From: Actinoplanes teichomyceticus ATCC 31121
Lineage (GTDB): Bacteria > Actinomycetota > Actinomycetes > Mycobacteriales > Micromonosporaceae
Assembly (NCBI RefSeq): GCF_003711105.1
Contig: NZ_CP023865.1
Span: forward strand, 6,168,501 to 6,232,500
Reading direction: 5' to 3'
DNA length: 64,000 nucleotides
The notes under the pieces were generated by a model that worked only from the letters and a program-made list of their open reading frames with translations, was not told the DNA's origin and searched no databases. Below, one piece after another: positions 15,676 through 24,332 of the stretch (its first letter is position 1; every line of letters starts with the position of its first letter). A program made the translations under genes and the position numbers.

Positions 15676-16854
15676 TTATCGCCGGGCCGGCGCCGGGATC
15701 GGGTCGCCGCCGTGCCCGTCGGAGCCGCCGAACGCCGCGCCGCGGGCCTCGCCGTCGTCGCCCCCGCTGAACACCCGGGCGTCGTCCGGTGACTGCGCCC
15801 GGCGGGTCTGGCGCACCGGCGGCACCGGATCCGTGGTGTCCAACTCGGCACGCATCCGCGGCAGGGTGTCACGCTGGTGCTCCCACATCCAGCCGACCAG
15901 GCGCTCCCGGACCAGGCAGCGCAGATCCCACAGCGCGCCCGCGTCCGCCGCGCTGACCAGCGCACGCAGCCGTACCATCCCGCCGGTCGCCTCGGTCACC
16001 TGCAGCACGCAGACCCGCTGGTCCCACAGCTCGGAGCCCTCGCAGACGCGCCGCAGCTCGGCGCGCAGCGGCTCGACCGGGGTGGACCAGTCGACGTCGA
16101 TCTCCGCGGTGCCGAGCACCGCCGAGCTGCTCCGCGTCCAGTTCTGGAACGGCTTGGTGGTGAAGTACGAGGTCGGCAGGATGAGCCGCCGGTCGTCCCA
16201 GATCTGCACCGCGACGTAGGTCAGGGTGATCTCCTCGATCCGGCCCCACTCCTGCTCCACCACGACCACGTCGTCGACCCGGATCGCGTCGCTGAACGCC
16301 AGCTGCAGGCCGGCGAAGACGTTGCCGAGGGTGCTCTGCGCGGCGAGCGCCGCGATCACGCTGACCAGTCCGGCCGAGGCGAGCACGCTGGCGCCCAGTG
16401 CCCGGATGTCCGGGAAGGTCATCAGCATGACCCCGGCCGCCAGGATCACGATCCCGGCGACGGTGACCCGGCGCAGCATCACCACCTGTGTCTTGATCCG
16501 GCGGCGGCGCAGGTTGTCCGGGACGTCGGTACGCCACCGGGCCAGGGCCATGTCCTCCAGCACCAGCAGCAGCGCGCCCACCAGCCAGGCGAACGCGGCG
16601 ATGCAGAACAGCACCAGCGCGTGCACCACGCCGGCCCGGCCCGGGAAGTCGCCGCCGAAGACGCGGATCGCCTGCTGCACGGCCACCAGGGTCACGGTGG
16701 CCAGGAACGGCCGGTGCATGGTCCGGGCCAGATCGGCGGCGAGCGCGGACCGGCGGCCGATCCGGAGCATCGCCCAGTGTGCCGCCTCGACGAGCACGAC
16801 GGCCGCTCCCGCGGCCGCCGCGACACCGAGCACGGCGGTCAGAACGCTGGACAC
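15676..16854 (-). CDS. MscS-type mechanosensitive channel
   Basis: 392 residues from GTG 16854, which has GGAGGGG upstream. Four membrane segments precede the pore helix region GASVLASAGLVSVIAALAAQ, typical of MscS TM3. It continues into the beta domain QSTLGNVFAGLQLAFSDAI with the conserved N-x-F-x-G pattern and ends in a soluble domain (about 230-340). A disordered, acidic and glycine-rich tail (about 345-392) is unusual. It would release solutes on hypo-osmotic shock. It lies next to other envelope genes on the same strand. Confidence 0.9.
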   Translation of the reverse strand: MSSVLTAVLGVAAAAGAAVVLVEAAHWAMLRIGRRSALAADLARTMHRPFLATVTLVAVQQAIRVFGGDFPGRAGVVHALVLFCIAAFAWLVGALLLVLEDMALARWRTDVPDNLRRRRIKTQVVMLRRVTVAGIVILAAGVMLMTFPDIRALGASVLASAGLVSVIAALAAQSTLGNVFAGLQLAFSDAIRVDDVVVVEQEWGRIEEITLTYVAVQIWDDRRLILPTSYFTTKPFQNWTRSSSAVLGTAEIDVDWSTPVEPLRAELRRVCEGSELWDQRVCVLQVTEATGGMVRLRALVSAADAGALWDLRCLVRERLVGWMWEHQRDTLPRMRAELDTTDPVPPVRQTRRAQSPDDARVFSGGDDGEARGAAFGGSDGHGGDPIPAPARR

Positions 16855-17006
16855 GAACTTTCCCCTCCATGGTCGAGTGCTGTGCCAGCGCTCCCACTTG
16901 CCCCGCCAGGGACCCGGCACACACCCGCGACGGCGGATGTCGGCTACAGCTCACACCCGGCGCGGCGACCCGGACGTGCCGGAGTCCGGTTTCCGTCAGC
17001 CCGGGC

Positions 17007-17831
17007 TCAGATCTTGCGGTACTTGGCCTGGGCCAGGCAGTACACGCCGAACGCCGCGATCCCGGCGGCGATCAGGGCCAGCAGCCACACCCCCCACGGG
17101 TGTCCGGCCAGCGTCTTGAGCGCCGCGTCCAGGCCCCGGGCCTTGTCCGGGTCGTAGGTCACCGCGGCCACGACGAACAGGACACCGGCGACCGCGTACG
17201 CCACGCCCTTGGCCATGTACCCGGCCATGCCCAGCCGGATGATCGGCTGCCGGGTGCCGGCCGGCATCTGCTGGGTGTTCAGGTGCTCGGTGAACTTGCG
17301 GGTCAGGCCGTACAGGAAGATCCCGATGCCGGCGCCGATGACGGCCACCCCGATCAGGCCGATCAGCCAGCGGCCACCACTGGACTGCATCAGACCGGAC
17401 GACTTGCTCTCGTAGTTGTCGCCCATCGAGGCGTTGGCGCCCTTGACCACCTTGACCGCGAGCCAGCCGAGGTAGACGTAGAGGGCCGCGCGCACGCCGG
17501 AGAGCACCCGCTCGGCGAGCGCGGCCCGGTTCTGCTCGCCGCTCTCCCCGACGATCGCCAGGAACGCCTGCCAGACCGCCATCGCGGCCAGCCCGACCGC
17601 GATGATCACCAGCAGGGTCTTGCCGTACGAGTGCCGGGCGATCTCCTGCAGGGCGCCGGACTGGTCGCTCTCCTTGCCCGAGCCGCCGAAGGCGACCTGC
17701 AGCGCGATCCAGGCGAAGAGCAGGTGGATGATGCCGTAGCCGACGAAGCCGCCGCGGGCCAGGTACTCCAGGGGCTTGCTGTCCGCGGCGCGGGACGCGT
17801 GATATTTCACGTGCGAGGTTGTGGAGGACAT
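17007..17831 (-). CDS. DUF1206 six-helix membrane protein
   Basis: About 274 residues. It shows three copies of a two-helix repeat: LEYLARGGFVGYGIIHLLF, WLIGLIGVAVIGAGIG and IIRLGMAGYMAKGVAYAV. This threefold repetition is the DUF1206 hallmark; such proteins are membrane proteins of unknown function in actinobacteria. The ATG at 17831 is preceded by AAGGG at a very short distance, and a TTG at 17840 is an alternative. It is transcribed toward the MscS gene with about 150 bases between. A shared role in osmotic or envelope stress is only suggested by location. Confidence 0.85.
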   Translation of the reverse strand: MSSTTSHVKYHASRAADSKPLEYLARGGFVGYGIIHLLFAWIALQVAFGGSGKESDQSGALQEIARHSYGKTLLVIIAVGLAAMAVWQAFLAIVGESGEQNRAALAERVLSGVRAALYVYLGWLAVKVVKGANASMGDNYESKSSGLMQSSGGRWLIGLIGVAVIGAGIGIFLYGLTRKFTEHLNTQQMPAGTRQPIIRLGMAGYMAKGVAYAVAGVLFVVAAVTYDPDKARGLDAALKTLAGHPWGVWLLALIAAGIAAFGVYCLAQAKYRKI

Positions 17832-17875
17832 GCCCTTCAATGTGTCCGAGCGTGCCGTCCGTCAAACTCCGCGTG

Positions 17876-18205
17876 TTATCGGGCCACCTGGACCTTGATC
17901 TCGCTGGGCGTCACGCTCGACAGCGACACCTGCAGTCCGCCCACCTCGACCGCCTGCTGGCCCTTGGTCAGGGTGACCTGCTCGCCGGCCACCTTCAGGG
18001 TGACCGTGTCGTCGGCGGCGCTGACGAACTCGGCCTGCACGCCGAGGACGCTGACGCTGGCGTCGGTCTCGCGCTGGATGGTCACCGTGCACTGGTCGAC
18101 GCCGCAGCTCACGTCGTCACTGCTGCAGCCGGTCAGCAGCGCCGCCCCGAACGCGGCGGAGACGAGCACGGCGGCGATGCGGCGGCGGGAAGTGGAGATC
18201 AACAC
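17876..18205 (-). CDS. Small secreted lipoprotein
   Basis: 109 residues from GTG 18205. A basic start STSRRR is followed by a hydrophobic helix and the lipobox LLTGC, so it is predicted to be lipid-anchored on the outer face of the membrane. The mature part contains SCGVDQCTVTIQR and a short beta-rich region, with residues alternating as in an immunoglobulin-like or Sec-independent small fold. TACTGT on the minus strand (18213-18218) ends 7 bases before the GTG, indicating a leaderless mRNA. No family recognised. Confidence 0.75.
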   Translation of the reverse strand: MLISTSRRRIAAVLVSAAFGAALLTGCSSDDVSCGVDQCTVTIQRETDASVSVLGVQAEFVSAADDTVTLKVAGEQVTLTKGQQAVEVGGLQVSLSSVTPSEIKVQVAR

Positions 18206-18266
18206 CCATGTCACAGTAGGCCATCCGGGCAACCCCGAGCTGCCGATCGACCCCAGGAGGCCGTCC

Positions 18267-18551
18267 ATGAGCACACATCCGGTCCACGACAACACCGCGG
18301 CGCACCGGTTCGAGCTACGGGTGGACGGCGCGGTGGCCGCGCTCGCGACGTACCGGATGCGCGGCGCCGACGTCGTCGTGCTGCACACCGAGACCGACCC
18401 GCGGCTGCGCGGCCGGGGCCTGGCCGGCGAGCTGGCCGAGCAGACCCTGCGGCAGCTGCGCGCCCGCGGGCAGCGGATCGTGCCGGCCTGCCCGTTCTTC
18501 GCCCGCTACCTCGCCGAGCACCCGGAGCACGCGGACCTGGTCGCGCACTGA
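18267..18551 (+). CDS. GNAT-like N-acetyltransferase (NATD1/YidJ type)
   Basis: 94 residues, the typical length for the short GNAT family PF14542. The acetyl-CoA loop is in LRGRGLAGELAEQTL. The C-terminal RIVPACPFFARYLAEHPE is characteristic, with the conserved Cys-Pro-Phe and Tyr. CAGGAGG precedes the ATG. It is divergent from the lipoprotein gene and followed by a convergent glycosidase. Substrates of this family are unknown. Confidence 0.88.
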   Translation: MSTHPVHDNTAAHRFELRVDGAVAALATYRMRGADVVVLHTETDPRLRGRGLAGELAEQTLRQLRARGQRIVPACPFFARYLAEHPEHADLVAH

Positions 18552-18653
18552 CCGCGGTCGGCCCCGGGGGCTTCGTGACGCGAGCCGGGGCCCCGGCCCT
18601 ACGCGGCGCGGGCCCGCCGCGGGCCGGGGCGCGCGGACATGCCGCCGGCCGGC

Positions 18654-20195
18654 TCAGGCGGCGACCGGCTCCGGGACCACCGCGCCGGCGATCAGCTCGG
18701 CGGCGGCCAGGCCGCAGGCCCGGGTCGCCCCGAAGGTCGCGATGTGCACGCCGCCCAGGACCCGGATCGGGATCCCCATCTCCACCACGATCGCGTCCGG
18801 CCGGGCGGCCAGCACCCCGGCCAGGGTGTCCTCGATCCACGGGTGCCGGTGCACGTCGCGGACCACCAGCACCAGCGGGCGCCCGGCCGAGCCGGCCAGC
18901 ACCACGCCCGCCGGGTCGCCGAGCTCGGCCAGTTCGTCCCGGTCGAAGCGGACCGACGTGGTGCCGGGCAGCATCTCGGCCAGCGGCGCGCCGATCCCCC
19001 ACGGCGTCTCGCTGCCGATCGCGATGTTCCGCGGCGGCGCGAACTCCACGACGTGTGGCACGCCGGCCACCGGCAGCTGCGGCACACCCTCGGCCCGGGT
19101 CACCCGGACCGCGCGGCGAGCCGCCGCGAAGCCGACCTCGGAGCCGCGCTCCGGCCCGGCCGGCACGCCGTGCGCCACGCCGGCCTCCCGCTGCGTGCGG
19201 GTGGTCCAGGCGGCGAGCGCGCGCACCCGCGCCACCGCGTCCCGCAGGCGCTGCTCGGGCAGGTCACCGGCGCGCACGGCGCCGACGATCGCGTCCCGCA
19301 GCCGGAACGCGGTCTGCTCGTCGGCGTGCTCGCCGCCCACGCAGATGGCGTCCACCCCGGCGGCGAGAGCGCGCACGGTGGCGCCCTCCAGGCCGAAGCG
19401 CCGGCGTACGCCCTGCATCTCGATGGCGTCGGTGACGATCAGGCCGTCGAAGCCGAGCTGGTCGCGCAGCAGTCCGCGGATGATGCGCGGGCTGAGGGTG
19501 GCCGGCAGGTCCGGATCGCAGGCCGGGACGAGCAGGTGGCCGGTCATCACCGCGCGGGCGCCGGCGGCGATCGCGGCGCGGAACGGGACGAGTTCGCGCT
19601 CGTGCAGCTCGTCGGCGGTACGGTCGATCAGCGGCACGTCGTGGTGCGAGTCGACGCTGGTGTCACCGTGCCCGGGGAAGTGCTTGGCGCAGCCGGCCAC
19701 GCCGTACGCCTGCAGGCCCCGCACGAAGGCGGCGGTGTGCCGCGCCACCAGCTGCGGTTCGGCGCCGAAGGCGCGGACCCCGATGACCGGGTTGTCGGGG
19801 TTGTTGTTGACGTCCGCGTCCGGGGCGTAGTCCAGGGTGATGCCCGCGGTGGCCAGGTCGCGGCCGAGGTCACGGGCGACCGCCTCGGTCAGCTCGACGT
19901 CGTCGATCGCGCCGAGCGCCAGGTTGCCCGGGCGGGAGCTGCCCAGCCGCGACTCGAACCGGGTGACGTCACCGGCCTCCTCGTCGATGGCCACGATCAC
20001 GTCGGGGCGCTCGGCGCGCAGCTGCGCGGTCAGCGCGGCGACCTGGGCCGGCGATTCGACGTTGCGGGCGAAGAGCGCCACCCCGCCGAGGCCGTCGGCG
20101 AGCCAGCGCCGGACCCAGTCCGGGGCGGAGGTGCCGACGAAGCCCGGCTGGAGCACCGCTGCGGCAAGTTCCGCCAGTTCGCCGTGCTTGGACAT
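18654..20195 (-). CDS. Glycoside hydrolase family 3, beta-N-acetylhexosaminidase-like
   Basis: 513 residues from ATG 20195. The N-terminal barrel holds the NagZ-type catalytic loop KHFPGHGDTSVDSHHDVP (His/Asp dyad) and the nucleophile in LIVTDAIEMQGV. A second alpha/beta domain (about 370-510) follows, which classical NagZ lacks, so it is closer to the two-domain bacterial enzymes. It probably removes GlcNAc from muropeptides or chitin fragments. No signal peptide is visible, so it is likely cytoplasmic and used in recycling. A start six codons upstream is possible. Confidence 0.88.
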   Translation of the reverse strand: MSKHGELAELAAAVLQPGFVGTSAPDWVRRWLADGLGGVALFARNVESPAQVAALTAQLRAERPDVIVAIDEEAGDVTRFESRLGSSRPGNLALGAIDDVELTEAVARDLGRDLATAGITLDYAPDADVNNNPDNPVIGVRAFGAEPQLVARHTAAFVRGLQAYGVAGCAKHFPGHGDTSVDSHHDVPLIDRTADELHERELVPFRAAIAAGARAVMTGHLLVPACDPDLPATLSPRIIRGLLRDQLGFDGLIVTDAIEMQGVRRRFGLEGATVRALAAGVDAICVGGEHADEQTAFRLRDAIVGAVRAGDLPEQRLRDAVARVRALAAWTTRTQREAGVAHGVPAGPERGSEVGFAAARRAVRVTRAEGVPQLPVAGVPHVVEFAPPRNIAIGSETPWGIGAPLAEMLPGTTSVRFDRDELAELGDPAGVVLAGSAGRPLVLVVRDVHRHPWIEDTLAGVLAARPDAIVVEMGIPIRVLGGVHIATFGATRACGLAAAELIAGAVVPEPVAA

Positions 20196-20221
20196 GAGCC
20201 CCCGTACCTCCATTTACGCAT

Positions 20222-20241
20222 GAACGTCTATGTGAACGTTC
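20222..20241. promoter_or_regulatory. Inverted/direct repeat upstream of the glycosidase
   Basis: GAACGT and ACGTTC are separated by 8 bases. Read on the minus strand the same DNA holds two direct ACGTTCA copies 12 bases apart. It is 27-46 bases upstream of the glycosidase ATG, where an operator or activator site would be expected. The binding protein is unknown. Confidence 0.35.
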
Positions 20242-20334
20242 TCCCCGTTGGCCGACCTATGGTCACACCACCGGCGGCATTCAGTCAACAAACCTTTCTA
20301 TTAGGCGGGACGGATACGCCGGTAGAGTTGGCGC

Positions 20335-20463
20335 GTGCCGCTCACCCCGCTGGCGGAAGCCACCGTCGACTGGTCCCAGGTGCACGCCGTACGGCTCCTC
20401 GGCGTCGCGCTCGCGATCCTGTTCCTGCTCTGGGCGATCCGTCGCATGTTCCGCGGCAAATAG
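20335..20463 (+). CDS. 42-residue single-helix membrane protein
   Basis: GTG start at 20335, with TAGAGT at 20323-20328 ending exactly 6 bases upstream, so it is predicted leaderless. The protein begins MPLTPLAEATVDWSQVHAVR, then has one hydrophobic helix of about 17 residues, and ends IRRMFRGK with a strongly basic tail. This suggests an N-out/C-in orientation. It lies 32 bases upstream of the RecQ-like gene and may share its transcript. No family recognised. The promoter, helix and positive-inside tail together make it a credible small gene. Confidence 0.6.
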   Translation: MPLTPLAEATVDWSQVHAVRLLGVALAILFLLWAIRRMFRGK

Positions 20464-20495
20464 GGGTACGAGGCGGCAACTCCACCACAGATCGG

Positions 20496-22142
20496 ATGGC
20501 CCGCCCGATGAAGCTCCCCGTCTACGGCCCCCGGCTCCGCAAGGTCGCCCGCGCCCACTTCGGGTGGCCGTCGCTGCGCCCCGGCCAGTTCAAGCCGATG
20601 CGGGCCGTGCTGCGCCGCAAGGACGCCCTGGTGGTGCTGCCCACCGGAGCCGGAAAGTCGGCCATCTACCAGATCCCGGCGGTGCTGCTGCCCGGCCCGA
20701 CCGTGGTGGTCTCGCCGCTGCTCGCCCTGCAGCAGGACCAGATCACCGCGCTGAACGAGCGCGACGACCCGAAGATCCGCGCGGTCCGGGTCAGCTCCGC
20801 CGAGACGCCACGCGAACAGCAGGAAGCCATCGAAGAGCTGCGCACCGGTCGCGCCGAATTCCTCTTCATCACCCCGGAGCAGCTGGCCAACCCGGACCGG
20901 CTGGCCGAGGTCCGCTCGCTCAAGCCCGGCCTGGTCGCCGTGGACGAGGCGCACTGCATCTCCGCCTGGGGCCACGACTTCCGCCCGGACTACCTGGCGC
21001 TCGGCGACATGATCAGGGAGCTGGGCAGCCCGCCGGTGCTGGCACTGACCGCCACCGCATCGCCGCCGGTACGCGACGACATCATCAACCGCCTGCGCCT
21101 GCGCGACCCGGAGATCCACGTCTCCGGGCTGGACCGGCGGAACCTGTTCATCGAGGTGGCGTACTGCCCGGACGAGACGTACCGGTGGAAGCGGCTGACC
21201 ACGCTGCTCGACGAGGGGCAGCGGCCGGGCATCGTCTACGTCCCCACCCGGCGGGCCGCCGAGGAGCTCGCCGAGAGACTCACCGAGGCCGGGTACGCCG
21301 CCGAGTACTACCACGGCGGGATGAAGACCGGCTCGCGCGAGCAGCGGCACGAGGAGTTCACCGACGACCAGGTCGACATCATGGTGGCCACGTCCGCGTT
21401 CGGCATGGGCATCGACAAGCCGAACATCCGCTGGGTGGTGCACATGGCGCTGCCCGACTCCCCGGACAGCTACTTCCAGGAGATCGGCCGCGCCGGCCGC
21501 GACGGCGAACCCGGGCGGGTGCTGCTGCTCTGGCGCGCCGAGGACGAGGGCATCCAGCGGTTCTTCACCGGCGGCGGGCCGGACGAGCAGGAGCTGCGCG
21601 GCCTGGCCGGGGCGCTGCACAAGGGCAGGACCACCAAGACCGAGCTGCAGAAGATCACCGGGCTCGGGCCGCGCCGGCTCGGGCAGTACCTGGCCCTGCT
21701 GGAGCAGGTGGGCGCGGTTCGTAACGGGAGCCGCAAGCTGACCGTCCCGGCCGGCGCGCCGATGCCGGCCGAGGCCGCCCGGGCCGCGGTCGAGGAGCAC
21801 GAACGCCAGCAGGCCGTGATCCGGTCACGTACCGACATGATGCGCGCCTTCGCGGAGAGCCGGCAGTGCCGTACCGAGACGCTGCTGGCCTACTTCGGCG
21901 AGGAGATCCGGCGCACCTGCGGTCACTGCGACAACTGCGCCGACGGCAGCGCGGAGGCGGTCAACGCGGTCGAGGAGGAGGGCCCGTTCCCGATCCACAG
22001 CCAGGTCCGCCACGGCGAGTGGGGCACCGGGATGGTGATGGGCTACGAGGAGGACAAGATGACCGTCCTGTTCGACACGGTCGGCTACAAGACCCTGTCG
22101 GTCCCGGTCGTCGTCGGCCAGCAGCTGCTCGCCGCCGCCTGA
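20496..22142 (+). CDS. RecQ-family ATP-dependent DNA helicase
   Basis: 548 residues from ATG 20496 (ATG 20508 is possible). Superfamily 2 motifs: LRPGQ (motif 0), GAGKSAIYQ (Walker A, near 50), VDEAHCISAWGHDFR (DEAH, near 150), LTATA (motif III) and GRAGRDG (motif VI). The RecQ zinc cluster follows with C..C..C..C in CRTETLL...CGHCDNC. Instead of an HRDC domain it ends in a short KOW-like module VRHGEWGTGMVM...VGYKTLSV, similar to the C-terminus of UvrD/PcrA helicases. It unwinds DNA 3' to 5' in repair. This domain mix is known in actinobacteria. Confidence 0.92.
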   Translation: MARPMKLPVYGPRLRKVARAHFGWPSLRPGQFKPMRAVLRRKDALVVLPTGAGKSAIYQIPAVLLPGPTVVVSPLLALQQDQITALNERDDPKIRAVRVSSAETPREQQEAIEELRTGRAEFLFITPEQLANPDRLAEVRSLKPGLVAVDEAHCISAWGHDFRPDYLALGDMIRELGSPPVLALTATASPPVRDDIINRLRLRDPEIHVSGLDRRNLFIEVAYCPDETYRWKRLTTLLDEGQRPGIVYVPTRRAAEELAERLTEAGYAAEYYHGGMKTGSREQRHEEFTDDQVDIMVATSAFGMGIDKPNIRWVVHMALPDSPDSYFQEIGRAGRDGEPGRVLLLWRAEDEGIQRFFTGGGPDEQELRGLAGALHKGRTTKTELQKITGLGPRRLGQYLALLEQVGAVRNGSRKLTVPAGAPMPAEAARAAVEEHERQQAVIRSRTDMMRAFAESRQCRTETLLAYFGEEIRRTCGHCDNCADGSAEAVNAVEEEGPFPIHSQVRHGEWGTGMVMGYEEDKMTVLFDTVGYKTLSVPVVVGQQLLAAA

Positions 22143-22197
22143 GCCGCGGGGAACGCCCCGGGCGCCGGCGCGGCGCGCCCGGACGGTCACCCGAGGG

Positions 22198-22866
22198 TCA
22201 TACGACGGCCTCGCGGAAACGCTCGACGGCGCGACCCGAGACGGCGCGGCCGTGGCCGAAGACGGCGTGTTCGAAATCCAGCCCGGCCAGCCGGGACAGG
22301 CTCTCGGCGGCCCGCGCCGGGTCGGCGGTGACCATCGGGCTGGGGCCGGTCACCCGGCCGCGGCGCCCGGCCGCCGCGTCGCCGGCGAACAGGACGCCAC
22401 CGGCGCGGTCCAGCAGGAACGACAGGTGACCGCGGGTGTGGCCGGGAGTGTGCAGCGCGGTGAACCCGGGCAGCGGCTCGGCGCCGTCGGCGATCAGCTG
22501 GTCGATCCGGGTGGGCTCGACCGTGCCGACCAGGCGGACCAGGAAACGGCCCAGGCCGTTCGCGGGCGGCTGCGGCGGCAGGCCGCCGTTGACGAACGGC
22601 GCCTCGGCGGCGTGCGCGAACAACCGGGCGCCGCTGCGCTTGCGCAGGTCGGCGACGTTGCCGGCGTGGTCGGTGTGGTGGTGGGTGAGCAGGATGGCGC
22701 GTACCTCGCCCAGCGACCGGCGGATCCCGCGCAGCGCCCGCTCGATCGCCGCCGACCGCCGCGGCAGGCCGGTGTCGACCAGCACCACCCCGTCGTCGGT
22801 GACGACCAGGTGGACGTTGACGTATCCGAGGCGGAGCTCGAAGACTCCGTCGACCACTTCGCGCAC
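22198..22866 (-). CDS. Metallo-beta-lactamase fold hydrolase
   Basis: 222 residues from GTG 22866; GAGAAT (minus strand) ends 6 bases upstream. The zinc motif LTHHHTDHAGN near residue 60, further ligands in LHTPGHTRGHLSF and LFAGDAA, and a last histidine in VFGHGRA complete a dinuclear site. These small proteins hydrolyse thioesters, lactones or phosphoesters. The proline-rich loop PPQPPANGLGRF may form a lid. It is convergent with the RecQ-like gene. The substrate is not predictable from sequence. Confidence 0.88.
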   Translation of the reverse strand: MREVVDGVFELRLGYVNVHLVVTDDGVVLVDTGLPRRSAAIERALRGIRRSLGEVRAILLTHHHTDHAGNVADLRKRSGARLFAHAAEAPFVNGGLPPQPPANGLGRFLVRLVGTVEPTRIDQLIADGAEPLPGFTALHTPGHTRGHLSFLLDRAGGVLFAGDAAAGRRGRVTGPSPMVTADPARAAESLSRLAGLDFEHAVFGHGRAVSGRAVERFREAVV

Positions 22867-23063
22867 GCCGGGATTCTCGCAGCCGCCCGGCCGGCCGGCG
22901 AGATCAGGATGCCAGCCCCCCGATCGGCTGGCGTGCCGACACGGACGGGAGAGCGGCGCGGTGCGCGGGCGGCGTGATCGGGTACCGGGTGTGGACACGA
23001 GCGCCGGCCCGGCGGTGCGCAACAATGCCCTGTCGGCCGCCGACGAAAGGGAAAGGAACCCGA

Positions 23064-23567
23064 GTGACGGACGAACCGCTCTACGCCAAGCTGGGCTTCA
23101 CCGACGCCGAGTGGGGGCTGCTGGTCGGCCTTCCGCACGCGGTGCTCACCGCGGCGAGCGCCGCCACCCCCGACAGCGCCCGCAAGACCCGGGCCGAGAG
23201 CGCGGCCGGGTTGAGCCGCGTCTCCGACGCACGCGCGTCGGCCAGCACCCTGGTCGCCGCCGTGGCCTCGGCCGCGGTGGCCGAGGCCGGCGACCCGGAA
23301 CTGGGCGAGGAAGCCCCGGTGATCGAACCGGCCGACCCCGCCGGGTACGCCAAGGACGTGATCGGCCGGGCGGCCGAAGCGGCCGCCCTGCTGCAGGCGA
23401 AGGCCTCCGTGGCCGACGCGGAGACCTACCGGCACTGGCTGCTGGAGATCACCGACGCCGTGGTGGGCGCCGCGTCGACCGGCGGCCTGCTCGGCATCGG
23501 CGGCGAGACGGTCACCGAGGACGAGCGCAGCTTCCGCGACCAGTTGGCCAGCGCGCTGGCCGCCTGA
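23064..23567 (+). CDS. Conserved actinobacterial protein of unknown function
   Basis: 167 residues from GTG 23064 with GGAAAGGAA upstream. It begins DEPLYAKLGFTDAEWGLLVG and is largely alpha-helical and alanine-rich, with ADPAGYAKDVIGRAAEAAALL in the middle and GGLLGIGGETVTEDERSFRD near the end. No signal peptide or membrane helix. Similar proteins occur widely in actinobacteria as I recall them, without known function. The two convergent hairpins beyond its stop separate it from the response regulator at 23700. Confidence 0.75.
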   Translation: MTDEPLYAKLGFTDAEWGLLVGLPHAVLTAASAATPDSARKTRAESAAGLSRVSDARASASTLVAAVASAAVAEAGDPELGEEAPVIEPADPAGYAKDVIGRAAEAAALLQAKASVADAETYRHWLLEITDAVVGAASTGGLLGIGGETVTEDERSFRDQLASALAA

Positions 23568-23646
23568 TCGGCCCGCAACGGCGGGACCGGGCATGAGCCC
23601 GGCCGGCGGGCCGCACGGCCCGCCTCCCGCGACCCGCACGACGGGG

Positions 23647-23667
23647 CCGGACGCACACCGCGTCCGG
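23647..23667. terminator. Hairpin between convergent genes
   Basis: CCGGACGC, loop ACACC, GCGTCCGG. It lies in the 132-bp gap between the conserved protein (plus) and the LuxR regulator (minus) and probably ends both transcripts. Another GC-rich stem (GCGGGCCG/CGGCCCGC) lies just before it. Confidence 0.5.
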
Positions 23668-23699
23668 TCCCGCACCCAGCGGCCGCCCGGCCCGGGCGC

Positions 23700-24332
23700 C
23701 TACTCGCGGCCCAGGAGGCCCCTCTCGAAGGCCGCGGCGACGGCCGCGGCGCGGTCGCGCACCCCCAGTTTCGCGTACGCGTGCAGCAGGTGCGTCTTCA
23801 CCGTCGCCTCGCTGATGAACAGCTTCCCGGCCGCCTCCCGGTTGCTGCACCCGCGCGCGATCAGCGTCAGCACCTCCAGCTCCCGCTGACTGAGCGGATC
23901 CTTGTCGGCCGCCGGCGCACGCAACCGCCCCATCAGCCGCCCCGCCACCGCCGGCGACAGCACCGACTCGCCGCGGTGGGCCGCCACCACCGCCCGGAAC
24001 AGCTCCTCCCGCGGGGCGTCCTTGAGCAGGTACCCGGTCGCGCCGGCCTTGATCGCCGGGAGCACGTCGCGGTCGGTGTCGTACGTGGTCAGCACCAGCA
24101 CCCGGGCGGCCGACCCGCCCGCCTTGAGCTCGCGGATCGTGCTCACCCCGTCCAGCACCGGCATCCGCAGGTCCAGCAGGATCACGTCCGGGTCGACGGC
24201 GGCGGCCACGGCGAGCGCCTCCCGCCCGTCCCCCGCCTCGCCGAGCACCGTGAACCGGTCGTCGCCGGCGAACATGCCGCGCAGCCCGTCCCGGACCACG
24301 GGATGGTCGTCCACGACCAGCAAGCCGATCAT
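23700..24332 (-). CDS. NarL/LuxR-family response regulator
   Basis: 210 residues from ATG 24332. Receiver domain with DDHP at the start, phosphoacceptor D in VILLDLRMPVLDG, and lysine in GYLLKDAP. The LuxR-type HTH is LSQRELEVLTLIARGCSNREAAGKLFISEATVK, split here by convention at the turn (about residues 145-190). Its ATG overlaps the stop of the kinase gene by 4 bases, so the pair is translationally coupled. The ABC-2 exporter genes directly upstream of the kinase are the likely regulon, as in DesK/DesR- and LiaS/LiaR-like systems. Confidence 0.94.
   Translation of the reverse strand: MIGLLVVDDHPVVRDGLRGMFAGDDRFTVLGEAGDGREALAVAAAVDPDVILLDLRMPVLDGVSTIRELKAGGSAARVLVLTTYDTDRDVLPAIKAGATGYLLKDAPREELFRAVVAAHRGESVLSPAVAGRLMGRLRAPAADKDPLSQRELEVLTLIARGCSNREAAGKLFISEATVKTHLLHAYAKLGVRDRAAAVAAAFERGLLGRE

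Noticed and set aside
20222..20241. PHO box (PhoP site)
   Set aside because: The repeat spacing is 12, not 11, and the glycosidase is not a typical Pho gene.
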